From contig KN805411.1 of NCBI GenBank assembly GCA_000818945.1, positions 185,515-249,514 of the forward strand: 64,000 nt of DNA. The letters run 5' to 3'. The notes beneath the pieces are model-generated. The model ran no database searches, had not been told where the DNA came from, and worked only from the letters and a program-made list of their open reading frames with translations. Shown piece by piece: positions 50,911-63,463 of the stretch. The first letter of the stretch is position 1, and each line of letters starts with the position of its first letter. The DNA is from Schizochytrium sp. CCTCC M209059 (taxonomy: Eukaryota; Sar; Bigyra; Thraustochytrida; Thraustochytriidae). Position numbers and translations under genes: made by a program.

Positions 50911-52906
50911 ATGGCCGTGGCTGACCTCAGTGAGACGCTGCAGGCGCTGGGCAACGGGCCCGATGAAGCTACCCAGCTGGAGGCAGCGTGCCGTCTTCGC
51001 GAACTTGTCGAGGCGGAGCACCATGTACTGTCGAATGAGCAATTCGTGAAATTCATGAACGAGGTCTACGAGGGCATCTTTGTGCTCGTTTCCTCAGCTG
51101 ACACTAGGCGTGTTCGAGGCGGCGTCTTGGCCATTCGAGAGCTCATCGAGATATCGTACGAAGAAAATGAGGTCAAGGTCATCCGCTTTGCAAACTACAT
51201 TCGCATCGTTTTCCAGCAGCCCGAGGATCGTGTCGATGTCCACACACTCGTGCTCGCGGCGCTCAGCCTCGGCGCCCTCGCTCGCGCGGGCGGGCCTCTT
51301 ACGGTCGACTTTGTAGAGTTTGAGGTCAAGCGCGCCTTTGAATGGCTTCTCGCAGCCTCAGAGCTCGACGATACCTCCGTGGCCATGGGCAAGGCTGAGA
51401 ACTCACAGCGCTTTGCCATTTTTGCTCCTTTGGAACACTCCAGGAAACCTCGCAAGACTGCAGATCCTGTTCTTTTGCGAAGGCGCAAAGTGGCCGCTAT
51501 CCTCGTGCTTCGGGAGCTTGCATTGAATAGCCCCGTGCTGTTTATTTCACATGTGTCTACGGTGCTAGACCACATCCGAACTGGCCTCCACGATGACCGA
51601 GAATTCACGCGTACCGCAGCCATGCTCACTCTGCGCGCCTCGCTTGAGCTCATCCTTTTGAAAGACTCACGCCTCTGTGTTCAATGGTACTACAAGGTTT
51701 TTGAAATTGCGCGTCTCGGTTTTGCACAGGGCAAAGCGGCGACAATCCACGGCTCCCTTCTCACGCTCGGCGAGCTTCTGAACCATTCAGGGCGATTCAT
51801 GATCCCACGTTTCGCAGAATGTTGCGAGACCGTGCTAAAGTACCGCGACTACAAGCGCGACGCCCTTGTGCGGCGCACTGTGATCCGTCTCCTTCCCGAG
51901 CTCGCCTGCTATTGCCCAGATGCCTTTGTGCGCAGCTACCTTGATATCTGCATCCAACACCTTTTCTCGGCAGTGGAGAAGAAGTCAGAGCGCGACGCGG
52001 CATTCGTTGCTCTGGGCAAGCTCGCCATCGCGGTCACGTATCAAATTCTGCCGTACCTCCCAGAAATTATGCTCCGCGTCAGAGAAGGGCTCTCGCCAGA
52101 TGCTCTCGGCGTCCCACGAGCCACGAACGAACCCTCGCGCCAAGCGAAGACGCTGAGTCGTTCTGAAATGCAATCCGAGGCAGCCGCGCGGGAGGCGCTG
52201 GGCGTCACCGATCTGACCACAGACGGATCGAGGACTCATTACGAGGCAGCGCTCGCTTGCGTCTCGATGCTCTCACAAGCTGTAGGCCCTGCACTTCTCG
52301 AACACAACATGGCGAACGGACTCTTGGGGGAAATGTTCGGAAATGGGCTGAGCGCTCCGCTTATCGACGCCGTGACAGACTTGCAACGCCGCATTCCATC
52401 CTTGCGAGAACTCATCATGTCACACCTCCTCCACAGCCTCTCTTACACGCTTTCAGGGTGCCCATTTCGCGCGCCACCTGGAGGTGGCGTGCTCGAGGCC
52501 ACAACGTTTTCTCATCTCGACATGATCGAAGCCCTCGAGGCCAGAATACCAGGCCCTCGAAGCGGCGTGCAATACCGTGTTGCGGGACCGGTATCGTACG
52601 CCATCACGCTCACAAGTTCGACACTCGGGGAGGACGATGCTCTCGCGCGTCTTAATTGGCCTACCGAGCAGTCACCCGCGCAGGCTTCGCCACATTCAGC
52701 CTCATACTTTCTCTTCTTTGCAGGCGGGGTGCAGCGTCGTGCTGCAGGCTCAGGCGCACCGCCAGGGTCAGCGGCGTCTGTTGTGGATCATCATGGGTCA
52801 TATCCTGCGCAGACGCACCAGCATCATCACCACCACTTTCAGAGTCCGAGTCACCCGCACCAATACGGTCTCAGCGCAGATTTATCAATAGGAAACGGAT
52901 CGGGAG

Positions 52907-52964
<58 letters not shown>

Positions 52965-55900
52965 CAACAACAACAATAGCAACAATAGCAACAGTTACGG
53001 AGCCACCAATACCTTTGTCGGAGGACGTGCTCGATCTATGCGTCAGCGAAGGCTCATTTTGCTCGCGCTCCAGACGCTGCGAAAATTTGATTTCTGCGCA
53101 GTCAATCTCCTTCCCTTCCTTCACAACAGTGTCATTCCATACATGGACGACTCGGATCCACTCATTCGCAAGGAAGTTGCCCTTACCTGTGGAGCTCTTC
53201 TTGCGCCATTGTCCAAGCCTGACTCCGAATCAAGTTCGCGTCTTGACAATTGGGGCGTTAGCGCGAAGCTGACCTCCGAAGGCGTTCGCCGTCTTTTGAT
53301 GCTAGGCGTCTCGGATCCGGAGCCAGCCATTCGCGCAGCCGTGCTCACCTGCCTCAAGGAAAATGACCGCTTTGATGATTTTCTCATCCACGAAGACACT
53401 CTGCAGGCTCTATTTGTGGCGCTCCATGATGAAGACTTTTATGTGCGTCGAATCGGTATGGCCGTTGCTTCGCGCTTGTCGCCGCGCAACCCAGCACTCA
53501 TCTATCCTGCCGTACGGAAGTGTATTTTGGCTGCCATGGCACAGCTGCGATTTTCTCCAACTCAAAATCAGCGCGAAGAAGGCGCAGTTATTCTTCTTGG
53601 TGACGTTGTGGCCGGCTTTAACCGCTCGCGGCTCATGAAGGGCGGCTCGAGCCATGCCACGCCCCTCATCTCGCCTATCATCGTCCCGCTCATCAAGATC
53701 CTACTCACCAAGCTCCGCGATGCGCGCAACACAATGTCCACAGCCATCCTCCGCACCCTGGGTGAGGTGGCCTCAATGCACGGCGTCGACATGCGCGATT
53801 ACATGGCCGATCTCCTGCCCTTGACCATTGACATTTTGCAGGATCAGGGCTCCCCGGACAAGCGCCGCTGGGCGCTTTGGATGCTCGGTCAGTTGGTGAG
53901 AAGCACAGGTCTCGTCATCACTCCGCTTCTCGAGTACCCTAACTTGCTTGACACACTGCTCGGCGTAATCAAAGGGGGCAGCACCATGCCCTGGGGCCTT
54001 CGAGAAGAAGCGTTAAAGGCTCTCGGCTCGCTTGGTGCGCTGGATCCCTTTGAGACCAAACAACGCTCTCGCTCTCGTTCGCGGAACCCTGGCGCATCGC
54101 GCAGTAGCGGCGGGGGCGCTGGCGCTGGCGGCGGAGGCCAAGCCAATGATTGGGCCGGAGGCACGACGGGTACCGGGCGCGAAGCGGGACACGGAACCAT
54201 TGACACGGCCTCGACAGAATCTTCGCAGGCGACCGGTCAACACGGACCACACTTTGCACATGCGCGCGCTCACGCTCACGCGGGAGATCCGCGTTATTCG
54301 CACTTGGATGAGGACTCGGAGCCGCTTGGTCCCAAAGATGAAGACTATTATCCAACCGTTGCCATACACGCGCTCATTCGTATTTTGCAAGACGGCACGC
54401 TCGCCACCCATCATTCGATGGTGATCCAGGCGCTGACGCACATCTTTCGCAGTCTGGGTCTGGCATGCGTCACTTTTCTTCCACAGATCATGCCTTGCAT
54501 CATTCAGGTCGCGACGAGTTGCGAGCAGGAGCTGCGCAAAGTGCTCTTTTTCAACATTAGTGTCCTTGTGTCGATTTCCAAGCAGCACATTCGACCTTAT
54601 CTCGAGGACATCTTCCATCTCATTCACACGTATTGGTACGAGAACCTCGACCAGGTTTTTGTTCTCATCGAGGAGATTTCGCGTGCATTGCGTGAAGAGT
54701 TTGTTCCCTATGCGAGATCGGTCTTGCCTAATATCCTCGCTGTGATCGAGATGATGCGCACGAACAACATGGATCCCAGCAAAATATCGATTGGCGCAGC
54801 GGGCAAAGTCACTAAATTCGGAATGCAAGGCATTGGGGCGCTCACATTGAGGAGCCCATCCGACAATCGATTCTTCCGCGGTGTCCAAGGATCGGCACAA
54901 AGCGCTCGAGACGTTACCGCTCAGGGCGCACTCGGGCCTTCATACGCCTCACCCGCGATGGCTTCCACAGCAGGTGGAAGGCGACGGTCGCCTCGTCATG
55001 GACCGATGGAATCGTCGGGCCCCAATGGACTTTCCCCCACGGCCTCGCTAGCTAATCTAGGCGTGTCGGCAATTGGCGGGCCCATGGCAGGGATCGCGGC
55101 TGTGGCAGGGCAGCCTGCGTCGCGTTCAAATGCAGGGCCCGCCTTTGACGCTCCATCCGCTGCCTCGGGTGCACAAGGTTCGAAGCCGCATCGCGTCGCT
55201 GCAACAGCGGAGCAGAAATTGTCCATGGGCAAGTACGCTACTCCGGCCTCGGCGCGACGCGTCTTCAAAACGATTGAAGTGCTTGGTTTCACCCTGACAG
55301 GCTACTTTTATCTCATTATTCCAGCCCTCATTGAGCTCGTCGAAACGGAGTCAGCAGACGGTCAGGTGCGCATCTACGCCGTCCATGCCCTCGGCCATCT
55401 GAGCAGCCATGCCTTTTTTGCCGATTACGCTCTGCACGCCATGCAGTGCCTTTTGCGTCTGCTTCGAAGACCTGTCGTGGCCTCACTCAAGTGCCAGGCC
55501 GTCGACACCCTGTGCATCTTTGCGCTGCGTTTCCCGTCTATCTTTTACATGTTTGAACAGACGGTAGAAAACACTGTTCGGGCGCGCGCATTGCCGCCGC
55601 TGGCCGTGGAGCACTTCAAGACCACCTTGGGCATTCTTCGGTCCGAGATCCTGCAGGACTCTGACGGGCGTAATTCGAGCAATTTTGCCGGAATTGCCGA
55701 CTCTCGTCACTCGATCGAACGTAACCGTTTCTTGGACACCCTTCTTCGTGCCTTTCATGGCGAGTCTTCGTCGACGGACCCGAGTATTCCCATGCTGGAT
55801 CTTGGTTCCCGCGCCGGAAGCGTGCTGGGAGGTCTGAACGGCCTCGCTTCCGCAGATGCCGATCTTGGCGTGACGCAAAAGATGCTGCACGTGAACCAGA

Positions 55901-58900
55901 ATAAGCTGCAAAATGCCTGGGAAGCGAGCGAGCGCGCGACCGCAGAAGAATGGAAGGAGTGGATGCGTCGTTTGTGCGTGGAGCTCCTGCGTGAGTCGCC
56001 GAGTCCGGCGTTGCGAGCGTGCTCGGCCGTAGCGCAGGTCTACAACCCGTTGGCCAAAGAGCTCTTCAACCCAGCCTTTGTTTCGTGCTGGTCTTCTCTC
56101 GCAGACCAATATCAGGGAAGCCTGATTTACTCTCTGGAGGTTGCCCTGCAATCATCTCGAACGCCGCCTGAAACCTTGCAGATGCTGCTTGATCTTGCCG
56201 AGTTCATGGAGCATGATGACCGTGTCCTGCCCATTGGTATTCGTGACTTGGGTAACTACGCGCAACGTTGCCATGCGTATGCCAAGGCGCTGCACTACCA
56301 AGAGATGGTGTTTCGCAATTTGCCTGGGGCATGCACCGAGGGGCTGATTTCGATCAACAACAAGCTCGAACAGCCAGAAGCTGCCGTAGGAATCCTGCAT
56401 TACGTACAGCAGCTTCAGCGACGGCAATACCAAATGGCTTTCAGTCAGCCGGCCACGAAACGCATACCTGAAGTCAACATGCTGGACTTTGGCGTAGCAG
56501 CTGCCGCGCTATCGCCTCAACAACAATTCTTCCAGTCACAGCAGCAGCAACATCACAGGGCGCAGCAAATGCACCGCCAGCAACGCCAACAGCAACAGCG
56601 ACGGCGGCAAAACTCTGGCACGGAGAGAATGGATGATATCGACGGCCCCGAGTCGCACAGGGATGAGGTTGCGCGCGTCTCGTCGCACTCGAGCTTTGGG
56701 GACGATGGATTTGACCAGGAATCGCGCGGTGGACGTCTGCGCGATGACGGTTCGATGCCTAACGGCAACGCGTCCGTGGAACCCTTTGAAATGGACGACC
56801 TTGTTGAAGACGGGACAATCAAGTTGAAGGAGACTTGGTTCGAAAAGCTTGGGCGCTGGGAAGAGGCGCTCGAGTCGTACGAGGACAAACTCAAGCACTT
56901 GGATGAACGGCCCTCAGTGACGCTGAGCGAAGAGGATCTCGCAAGCACCATGGGTAAGGTACGATGCCTGATCAATCTAGGTGAGTACGATCAGCTCATG
57001 ACTCTCGCCGACCAAATTTGGCAACGCGTGCCAAGGGAATGGGCCCTGGCCAAGATGGCACCCATGTTTTGCCAGAGCGCGTGGTCGTGTGGCGACTGGA
57101 ACGCGATGGAGGGCTTTGCAAAGTTCATCCCCGAGAAAAATCTCGATGGCTATATGCTTCGAGCTGTTCTCGCGCTGCAGCGCAACGATTTTGTCACCTC
57201 GCGTCAAATGATCGACTCTGGTCGCACTTTGCTTGGCGAGCAGCTCGGTGCGCTCGTCGGCGAGTCTTACAATCGTGCGTACCGGCAGATTGTGACTGTG
57301 CAGCAATTTGCTGAGCTCGACGAGATCTACGAGTACAAACAGCGTGTTGCGTCCCGGGTCCACTCGGTCGAAGAGATTGGCGAGCTCAAAGCCAAGCTGC
57401 AAAAGATTTGGTCCAAGCGCATTCGTGGATCTCAAGAGAACGTAGCCGTGTGGCAGTCCATACTTGGGGCTCACTCACTTGTGCTCGAGCCCAAAGAGGA
57501 CCTCCACACCTACATCAAATTCTCGACCATTTGTCGCAAGAGCGATCGGCTTCGCATTTGTTTCATGACACTGCAGCGTCTGGGCGTTTCAGACGAGAAT
57601 TTCGACGACTTTGAGGATATCGATCCGCATACCTCGTTTGCTTTTCTAAAGTATCGCTGGGCTCTTTTGAAGGAGCAGTCGATGCAGTCGCACCAGGATG
57701 ATCAGCTGCGAAGCAGTCACTATATGGTCAGCGGGTACAGTTCCTCGTACCGGACTTCTTTCACGGTCGTCCCGATTGAACAGCCTCGGGAGGTGCTGAT
57801 GCCCGCTCATAATGCGGTGGAGTCCACGAATTTGCGGATTCGGGAAGGACGAAGCAGTACCATTGAAAATCTTGAGCGCGTCATTGATATTCTCGAGCAT
57901 CGGCACCGTGTGAGTCCCCTCGTGCAGAACGATCGCAAACTCTTGGTGCGCTGCTACCTCAAGCTTGGCTCGTGGAAGCTAGCCATTGAAGACTACAAGC
58001 TGCGGGAAAATATCATTACCGCTACTCTTTTCATCTTTTATGCAGCCACAGAAATGGAGCCTGACAACTACAAGGCTTGGCACGCGTGGGCACTCATGAA
58101 CTTTCGCGCAGTGGAGCTCTACAACCGTGCTCTTCTCTCGCTTTCGCCTGGATCTCCCGATCATTTGAGCACAGCCTCGTCCTTTGTGGACCTTGCCTCC
58201 GCACACGATGCAATCCAGGAGGAAACGGACAGCATTCTCCTTGAGGACGAGGAGGAAGAGGAAGAAGAAGAAGAAGAAGAAGAAGAAGCAGGGGCAGACG
58301 CAGGAAAGGGCAAGAATGGCGCAAGCAAAGAAGAGAACGATGAGGAGGAAATCGATGAGAGAAAGCAAGGCAACGACGAGGAACAAGATGAAAGTGATGC
58401 AGATAATGACCATGATCATGATCATCTTGAAGGCGCGAATGGCGGAGGTCCAAAATCTGCCGCAGCTCCAGCAAATGGTGGCACAGTGCACGACGGTGAC
58501 TCGACGTCAGCCGCCAATGGACATACTGATGACACCATTCCCAACGGTGATATGACAAGTGCCGCCGAAGAAGGCGACGATGGTAAAGAGGACGACGCGG
58601 AGTCTTTGACGCCAACGCCGACCCCGGCACCGATGATGCAACGCCAAGACCATGATGAAAATGCCGGTCCCTCGGCATCAAATGGCGAAGGAAACGTTGT
58701 CGCCGATCCAGACCAGAGCGACACTGCGAAGGACTCTGAGCACCCTCTCCCTGCTCCGCCCGTATCGCGGGACGTCTCTTCAGCAGATAAAGAGAATCCA
58801 GCAAGCACAAATACCACCACCACCTCTACTGAAAGGAGCAACCTGAAAAAGGGCGAACGTCGTGATGGCAGCAGCCAACTTCGCGACCTCAAGGCACAAA

Positions 58901-61419
58901 CTGCGGCCGCTAAGGAAGCACGGCGGCGAAGGAAGCGTGCCCGTAGGCGCGCGCTGAACCGCCGCCGCCAAGAGATCTCGGAAAGGATGCAACAATACGT
59001 GGTGCCCGCAATTTATGGTTTCTTCCAGTCGATCGCCCTCGGTCAAACCTCGTCGGACTCGCGAAATGTGCTGCAAGACATTCTGCGCCTGCTCACGCTG
59101 TGGTTCGCCCACGGTGCGCGTCCCGAAGTAGAAGTCGCCATTCAAAAGGGCTTTGAGATGGTCAGCATTGGAACGTGGTTGGACGTTGTCCCGCAATTGA
59201 TTGCGCGCATCCACACGCGTGTTCCTACCATCAAGGCTGCGTTGCATCGTCTCTTGGTGACGCTTGGCGAAGAGCACCCGCACGCCCTTGTGTATCCATT
59301 GACGGTTGCGGCCAAGTCGATTAATCCGCACCGGCAGAGAGCAGCGCAGCTGATTCTGGACGAATTGCGTCGCACGCCAGGCAATGCGACCCTCGTCGAC
59401 CAAGCACAGCTCGTAAGCCACGAGCTCATCCGCGTGGCCATTCTATGGCCCGAGCAGTGGTACGAGGCGATCGAGGAGGCCTCCAGGGCGTACTTTAATG
59501 ATGAGGACATTGACGCAATGAACGAGATCCTGGACGCTAAGCATGATCTCATGCACGAACAGTTTGAAACGATCCACGAGCACGAGTTTGTGCGACTCTA
59601 CGGTCGCGAGCTGGAGGTTGCGGAGCGATGCAAGGAGCGCTTCATGCAAACAGAGCGCAGAAAGGACATGATTTTACAAGCCTGGGAGAAGTACCATCAG
59701 GTTTTTCGCAAAATCAATCGTGAGCTATTGCAACTCAAGCAGCTGGAGCTGGACAAGGTTTCGCCAGCACTCTTGAATGCACACGATATGCAGTTAGCGG
59801 TTCCAGGAACCTATGTAGCAGGACGGCCCGTTGTCTGCATTGACGGTTTTGCTTCGATGATCCGTATCATTGTGTCGAAACAGAGACCGCGCCAGATCAC
59901 CTTGCGCGGAAGCGACGGCAAAGACTACTTGTTTCTGCTCAAGGGCCATGAGGATTTGCGGCAGGACGAACGTGTCATGCAGCTCTTTGGTCTCGTGAAT
60001 CGACTGCTGAAGAAGGAGCGCGAGACGAATCGTTATGATCTGAACATTGAGCGCTTTGCCGTGATTCCTCTGTCGCACAATGTCGGTATCTCGGAGTGGC
60101 TTCCCAATACAGACACCTTTCACGCCCTCATTGAGCGTTTCCGGAACTCGCGCAGCGTATTGTTGGATATCGAGCAGCGGCTTATCAAGAAGGTGGCGCC
60201 GGACTACACGTCGCTGACGGTGATTCAAAAGGTGGAGGCCTTTTGCCACGCCTTGGCTCACACGAACGGTGGTGATCTCGGCAAGGTTCTCTGGCTCAAG
60301 AGCCGGAACTCGGAGATCTGGCTGGATCGCCGGACCAACTATACGCGTTCGCTGGCGACAATGTCAATGGTCGGGTACGTCTTGGGCCTTGGCGACCGGC
60401 ACCCGAGCAATTTGATGTTGGACCGCTCGTCGGGCAAAGTTATTCACATCGACTTTGGCGACTGTTTCGAGGTTGCAATGCACCGTGAGAAGTTTCCGGA
60501 AAAGGTGCCGTTTCGTCTGACACGGATGCTGATTGCGGCCATGGAGGTTTCCGGTGTGGAGGGCAATTTCCGCTACACGTGCGAATCGGTGATGCGCGTG
60601 CTCCGCGCGAACCGTGATTCGGTGATGGCAATGTTGGAGGCCTTTGTCCATGATCCGCTCATCAATTGGCGTCTGCTGCAGAACGAGAGCGAGTCTGCAG
60701 CCCGCGATCCATCGAGCATGTCGGTATCAACAACCTCTACGGGCCAGTCGTTGGCGCAGCGCGACGGAGGCAGTTTGTCTTCTTCGGAAGCTTCGAGGTC
60801 CACGCAGGGGCGAGGCAACGGCGCAGACTCTATGCGCAGCGGACGCGAAGATTCGTCGGTGCTTGGTCCCATGCGGCGGCGGCTGACTTCGGTGGGGATG
60901 CCTCTCGAACGTCACTACGGCGGAGAAGGTCTTAATTTGAGACCACGCGCTCGCACGGAGGGTCGCATATCCCCGCGCGGTTCGACGCAAGAGGTTGGAT
61001 CTGCGACCCCCTCGCGGAGTCGCACCTCGCGCGAGTCAAGCATTGTGCAAATGCACGCGGACGCCAATGCTGAGGCGCTCAATCAGCGTGCATTGGCGGT
61101 CTTGCAACGTGTGCACGACAAGCTGACCGGTCGTGATTTTGCCGTGAAGACACCGAGACGGGATCCACTTGGCACGGCACAATCGTCGCCGGCGCCGGCG
61201 TCGTCCCATTCACCACGTAGTTGCAATGGTGAGCCAGGTACGGCAGAAAATGGAGCCAGACAGTTCAACCGCGGCGATCAGGTTCCCGAAGACGAAGGCG
61301 ACGAAGAAATGGAAGAGTCCCCTGCGCCAGTTTCTCTGCAGGTGCAGCGGCTCATTGTACAGGCAACCTCTCATGAAAACCTCAGCCAGGCATACCTTGG
61401 ATGGTGCAGCGTGTGGTAG
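50911..61419 (+). CDS. TOR: Target of rapamycin (TOR) protein kinase
   Basis: A 3,502-residue PIKK, far longer than the usual 2,400-2,550, encoded without introns. N-terminal HEAT repeats span about 1-1,500 and FAT about 1,650-2,800. The FRB domain (about 2,835-2,935) contains ELIRVAILWPEQW, EEASRAYF and AWEKYHQVFRKI; S2858 and W2925 align with mTOR S2035 and W2101, so rapamycin-FKBP binding is predicted. The kinase has LKGHEDLRQDERVMQLF, GLGDRHPSNLML (D3162, N3167) and HIDFGD (D3181). The FATC end is VQATSHENLSQAYLGWCSVW. It controls growth in response to nutrients within TORC1/TORC2. The extra length is low-complexity: Ser/Asn run (about 667-690), Gly/Ser (1,050-1,135), Ala/Gly (1,330-1,433), Gln/His (1,870-1,970), Glu/Asp (2,440-2,660) and a Ser-rich segment between kinase and FATC (about 3,263-3,470). 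Confidence 0.97.
52912..52974 (+). repeat. (AGC)n(AAC)n coding trinucleotide tract in TOR
   Basis: Fifteen AGC codons followed by six AAC codons, reading Ser then Asn, between HEAT repeats. Pure codon repetition indicates slippage growth and probable length polymorphism. Confidence 0.9.
58238..58290 (+). repeat. GAA/GAG coding tract in TOR
   Basis: A run encoding about 16 Glu opens an acidic, Gly/Asn/Asp-rich insertion that extends to about 58890. It lies where mTOR has its shorter Ser/Thr/acidic loop before the C-terminal FAT helices. Confidence 0.8.
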
Positions 61420-61630
61420 AGTTGCATTTCCGTTTTATTTTTGATTGACGAGTCCTTATGTAATCAGTTAACATGCTCTCTCTTGAATTCCTCTCGCCTC
61501 CTTTTCTTGTGACGAACTCGTTTCGTGCTTGCAGTTCAGGCTGATGGAGACAATCTCACTACGAGAAAGCGAACCTGTTATTTGTTGGCGCGTATTTACC
61601 ACGTCTACATGATCGCAACTGTTTCTTCGA
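61420..61630. other. Short convergent spacer
   Basis: 211 bp between the TOR stop and the TTL-like stop, AT-richer than the genes. No feature recognised beyond the expected 3' ends. Confidence 0.5.
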
Positions 61631-63463
61631 TTACTCTACATATTCAGGATCGTCGATGGTATTTTGAAAACGGATGCGGGATGTAAACTTTGAGAGAGCA
61701 GTCGCGACGCGATGGATGCGAAAGGATCCTTCGTTGACGTCGCCAGGAAACTTGGTCTTGAGATGATCAATGAGCTTGTCAAATCTCGCACCGTCTGCGC
61801 GCGGATAGAGGCGGCGGAACCCACCCATTTTGCCTTCCTCGCGTTTCATCTCCAAGAGATACTCGACATCGCGTTTGGAGAGACACACATCGTAGACGTC
61901 AGCGCGGCAGCCTGTCGCAGACCCTTCAAAGCCAAGACGAACGCCGTCGAACTCAAGCTCCATGAGGTCCGCCGTGAGCTGCAGAGAAGAGTCGTCGTTG
62001 CTGTAGACAAGCTGGACCAGATCGTGTGTCATGCTCGTTTTCGTGCGATCATACTGAGACCCATCCTGTCCTGACAATAGCATCGATGGCTCGCCATTGA
62101 CCTCAATGACGCGGGGTGTAACGGTGCTATCAACGATGACGTCGACGCCAAGAAGCTGGTAGCAATTCGCGCATGCGTAGCCGCGCTGAAGCTTTTGGAA
62201 TTTCTTGACAAAACCTGGTTCTGCGCTGAGAAGCATCATTGTCACCGCAGCCTCGATGCGGTCCCAAAGCTGGTCTGGATCGTGGCCCTTTCGCTTGAGC
62301 CAGCGGTACACCTTGGGAAAGGGCCATGTAAGATCGTCGACTGACTTGGTCTTGTTCTTGTTGAGTGAGGTGTTGGTGAGTGCGCCAGCCTTGCGTTTGG
62401 GGTCGTATGGTGTGGCAGCAAAACGCACGAGACCATCGCGAAACATGTAGGCGCGGAGCGGATGGATTGACGTAACGAGAACGTAGGTGCGCATATCCCA
62501 TTTGTAGCCATCAATGAGATACGGATCGGGAAGGTATGTTTGCACCACAACTTCATCAAGATCAGGAAAGGATCTCTTCCATCGCGGAAGATCGGAAGCC
62601 TTGTCGAAGATGACAATGCCGGACCCTTCGCCACGATCTGCGGGTTTGAGAATGAAGGAGCGGTCAGCGTACTCGTTCTTGACTTGCTTCATGAGGATCG
62701 GGGAGTCACGAGGAAGCATCCAGCAAGGAAAAACGAATTCGCGTTCCACGTTGAAACCACGCAAGGACGCGCTCATGGTCTCACAAAACTTATCCTTGCT
62801 CCACAAGGTGTCACGCAGACCGTAGAGACGGGACACGCGTTGATAGCGTTTGATAGAGAGGAGCATGCTGGGATCGAAGCAGTGAGGTTTACCGTCAAAG
62901 AGATCGAGACATTTGAGGGCGCGAAAGTCATTGTCCTGGCCGCGCATAAGTTTCTTCTTTGTCAAGCGTGACGTCGTGTAGCCTGCTCGGCCAAATGTGT
63001 AGTCCCAGATGGCCGCGTCGCGGTTCGTGATGAAGTTGACGCCCAAGATAATCACTTTCTTGGCATCGGATGGGGCGAGGAGGTGGGCGCCAACGTTGGC
63101 GAGGAGGCTTTTCGTTTCTGCAAAGTTGAGGCTTCCCGATTCCCCCTGGCGCTCGTTTGACCTTGCATGGGCCCCGCGCATGACTGCGCGTCGCGTCTCG
63201 TTGAGATTAACTCTCAACGCTGTTGCCTCGCTCGCCACGGCCTTGTTGACGCGGTTCCATGACGCCTCGGCCTCTGCCATGTCGGCGGACAGCTTGAGGT
63301 ATTCGTTGACGTTCACCAGGAGCACAAGCACGGAGGCGACCCAGATGAGCGTGCGCGCGAAACCATTCGCGTCACCGCCGCCGCGCGGCTTTCTTGCCTT
63401 GCGCGTGTCGCGCTTTCGTGCGGCCTTCATTGCCTGTTTTTGATTTGGAGAACTCTTCTGCAT
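61631..63463 (-). CDS. Tubulin-tyrosine-ligase-fold protein with N-terminal membrane anchor
   Basis: A 610-residue protein. The cytosolic start is basic (residues 12-27), followed by one hydrophobic helix (about 37-53), the plan of a type II membrane protein. The TTL/ATP-grasp domain spans about 150-480: SFILKPADRGEGSGIVI (K273), VVVQTYLPDPYLIDGYKWD, DMRTYVLVT (D323, R325), CYQLLGVDVIVD and IEVNGEPSM (E454, N456). These are the ATP- and metal-binding residues of TTL and TTLL enzymes, which add amino acids to protein C-termini or side chains. ATG 63463 is preferred; an in-frame ATG at 63574 adds 37 residues and would leave the anchor intact. TTLLs are normally cytosolic and unanchored, so a luminal ligase is a real possibility. 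Target unknown. Confidence 0.8.
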   Translation of the reverse strand: MQKSSPNQKQAMKAARKRDTRKARKPRGGGDANGFARTLIWVASVLVLLVNVNEYLKLSADMAEAEASWNRVNKAVASEATALRVNLNETRRAVMRGAHARSNERQGESGSLNFAETKSLLANVGAHLLAPSDAKKVIILGVNFITNRDAAIWDYTFGRAGYTTSRLTKKKLMRGQDNDFRALKCLDLFDGKPHCFDPSMLLSIKRYQRVSRLYGLRDTLWSKDKFCETMSASLRGFNVEREFVFPCWMLPRDSPILMKQVKNEYADRSFILKPADRGEGSGIVIFDKASDLPRWKRSFPDLDEVVVQTYLPDPYLIDGYKWDMRTYVLVTSIHPLRAYMFRDGLVRFAATPYDPKRKAGALTNTSLNKNKTKSVDDLTWPFPKVYRWLKRKGHDPDQLWDRIEAAVTMMLLSAEPGFVKKFQKLQRGYACANCYQLLGVDVIVDSTVTPRVIEVNGEPSMLLSGQDGSQYDRTKTSMTHDLVQLVYSNDDSSLQLTADLMELEFDGVRLGFEGSATGCRADVYDVCLSKRDVEYLLEMKREEGKMGGFRRLYPRADGARFDKLIDHLKTKFPGDVNEGSFRIHRVATALSKFTSRIRFQNTIDDPEYVE

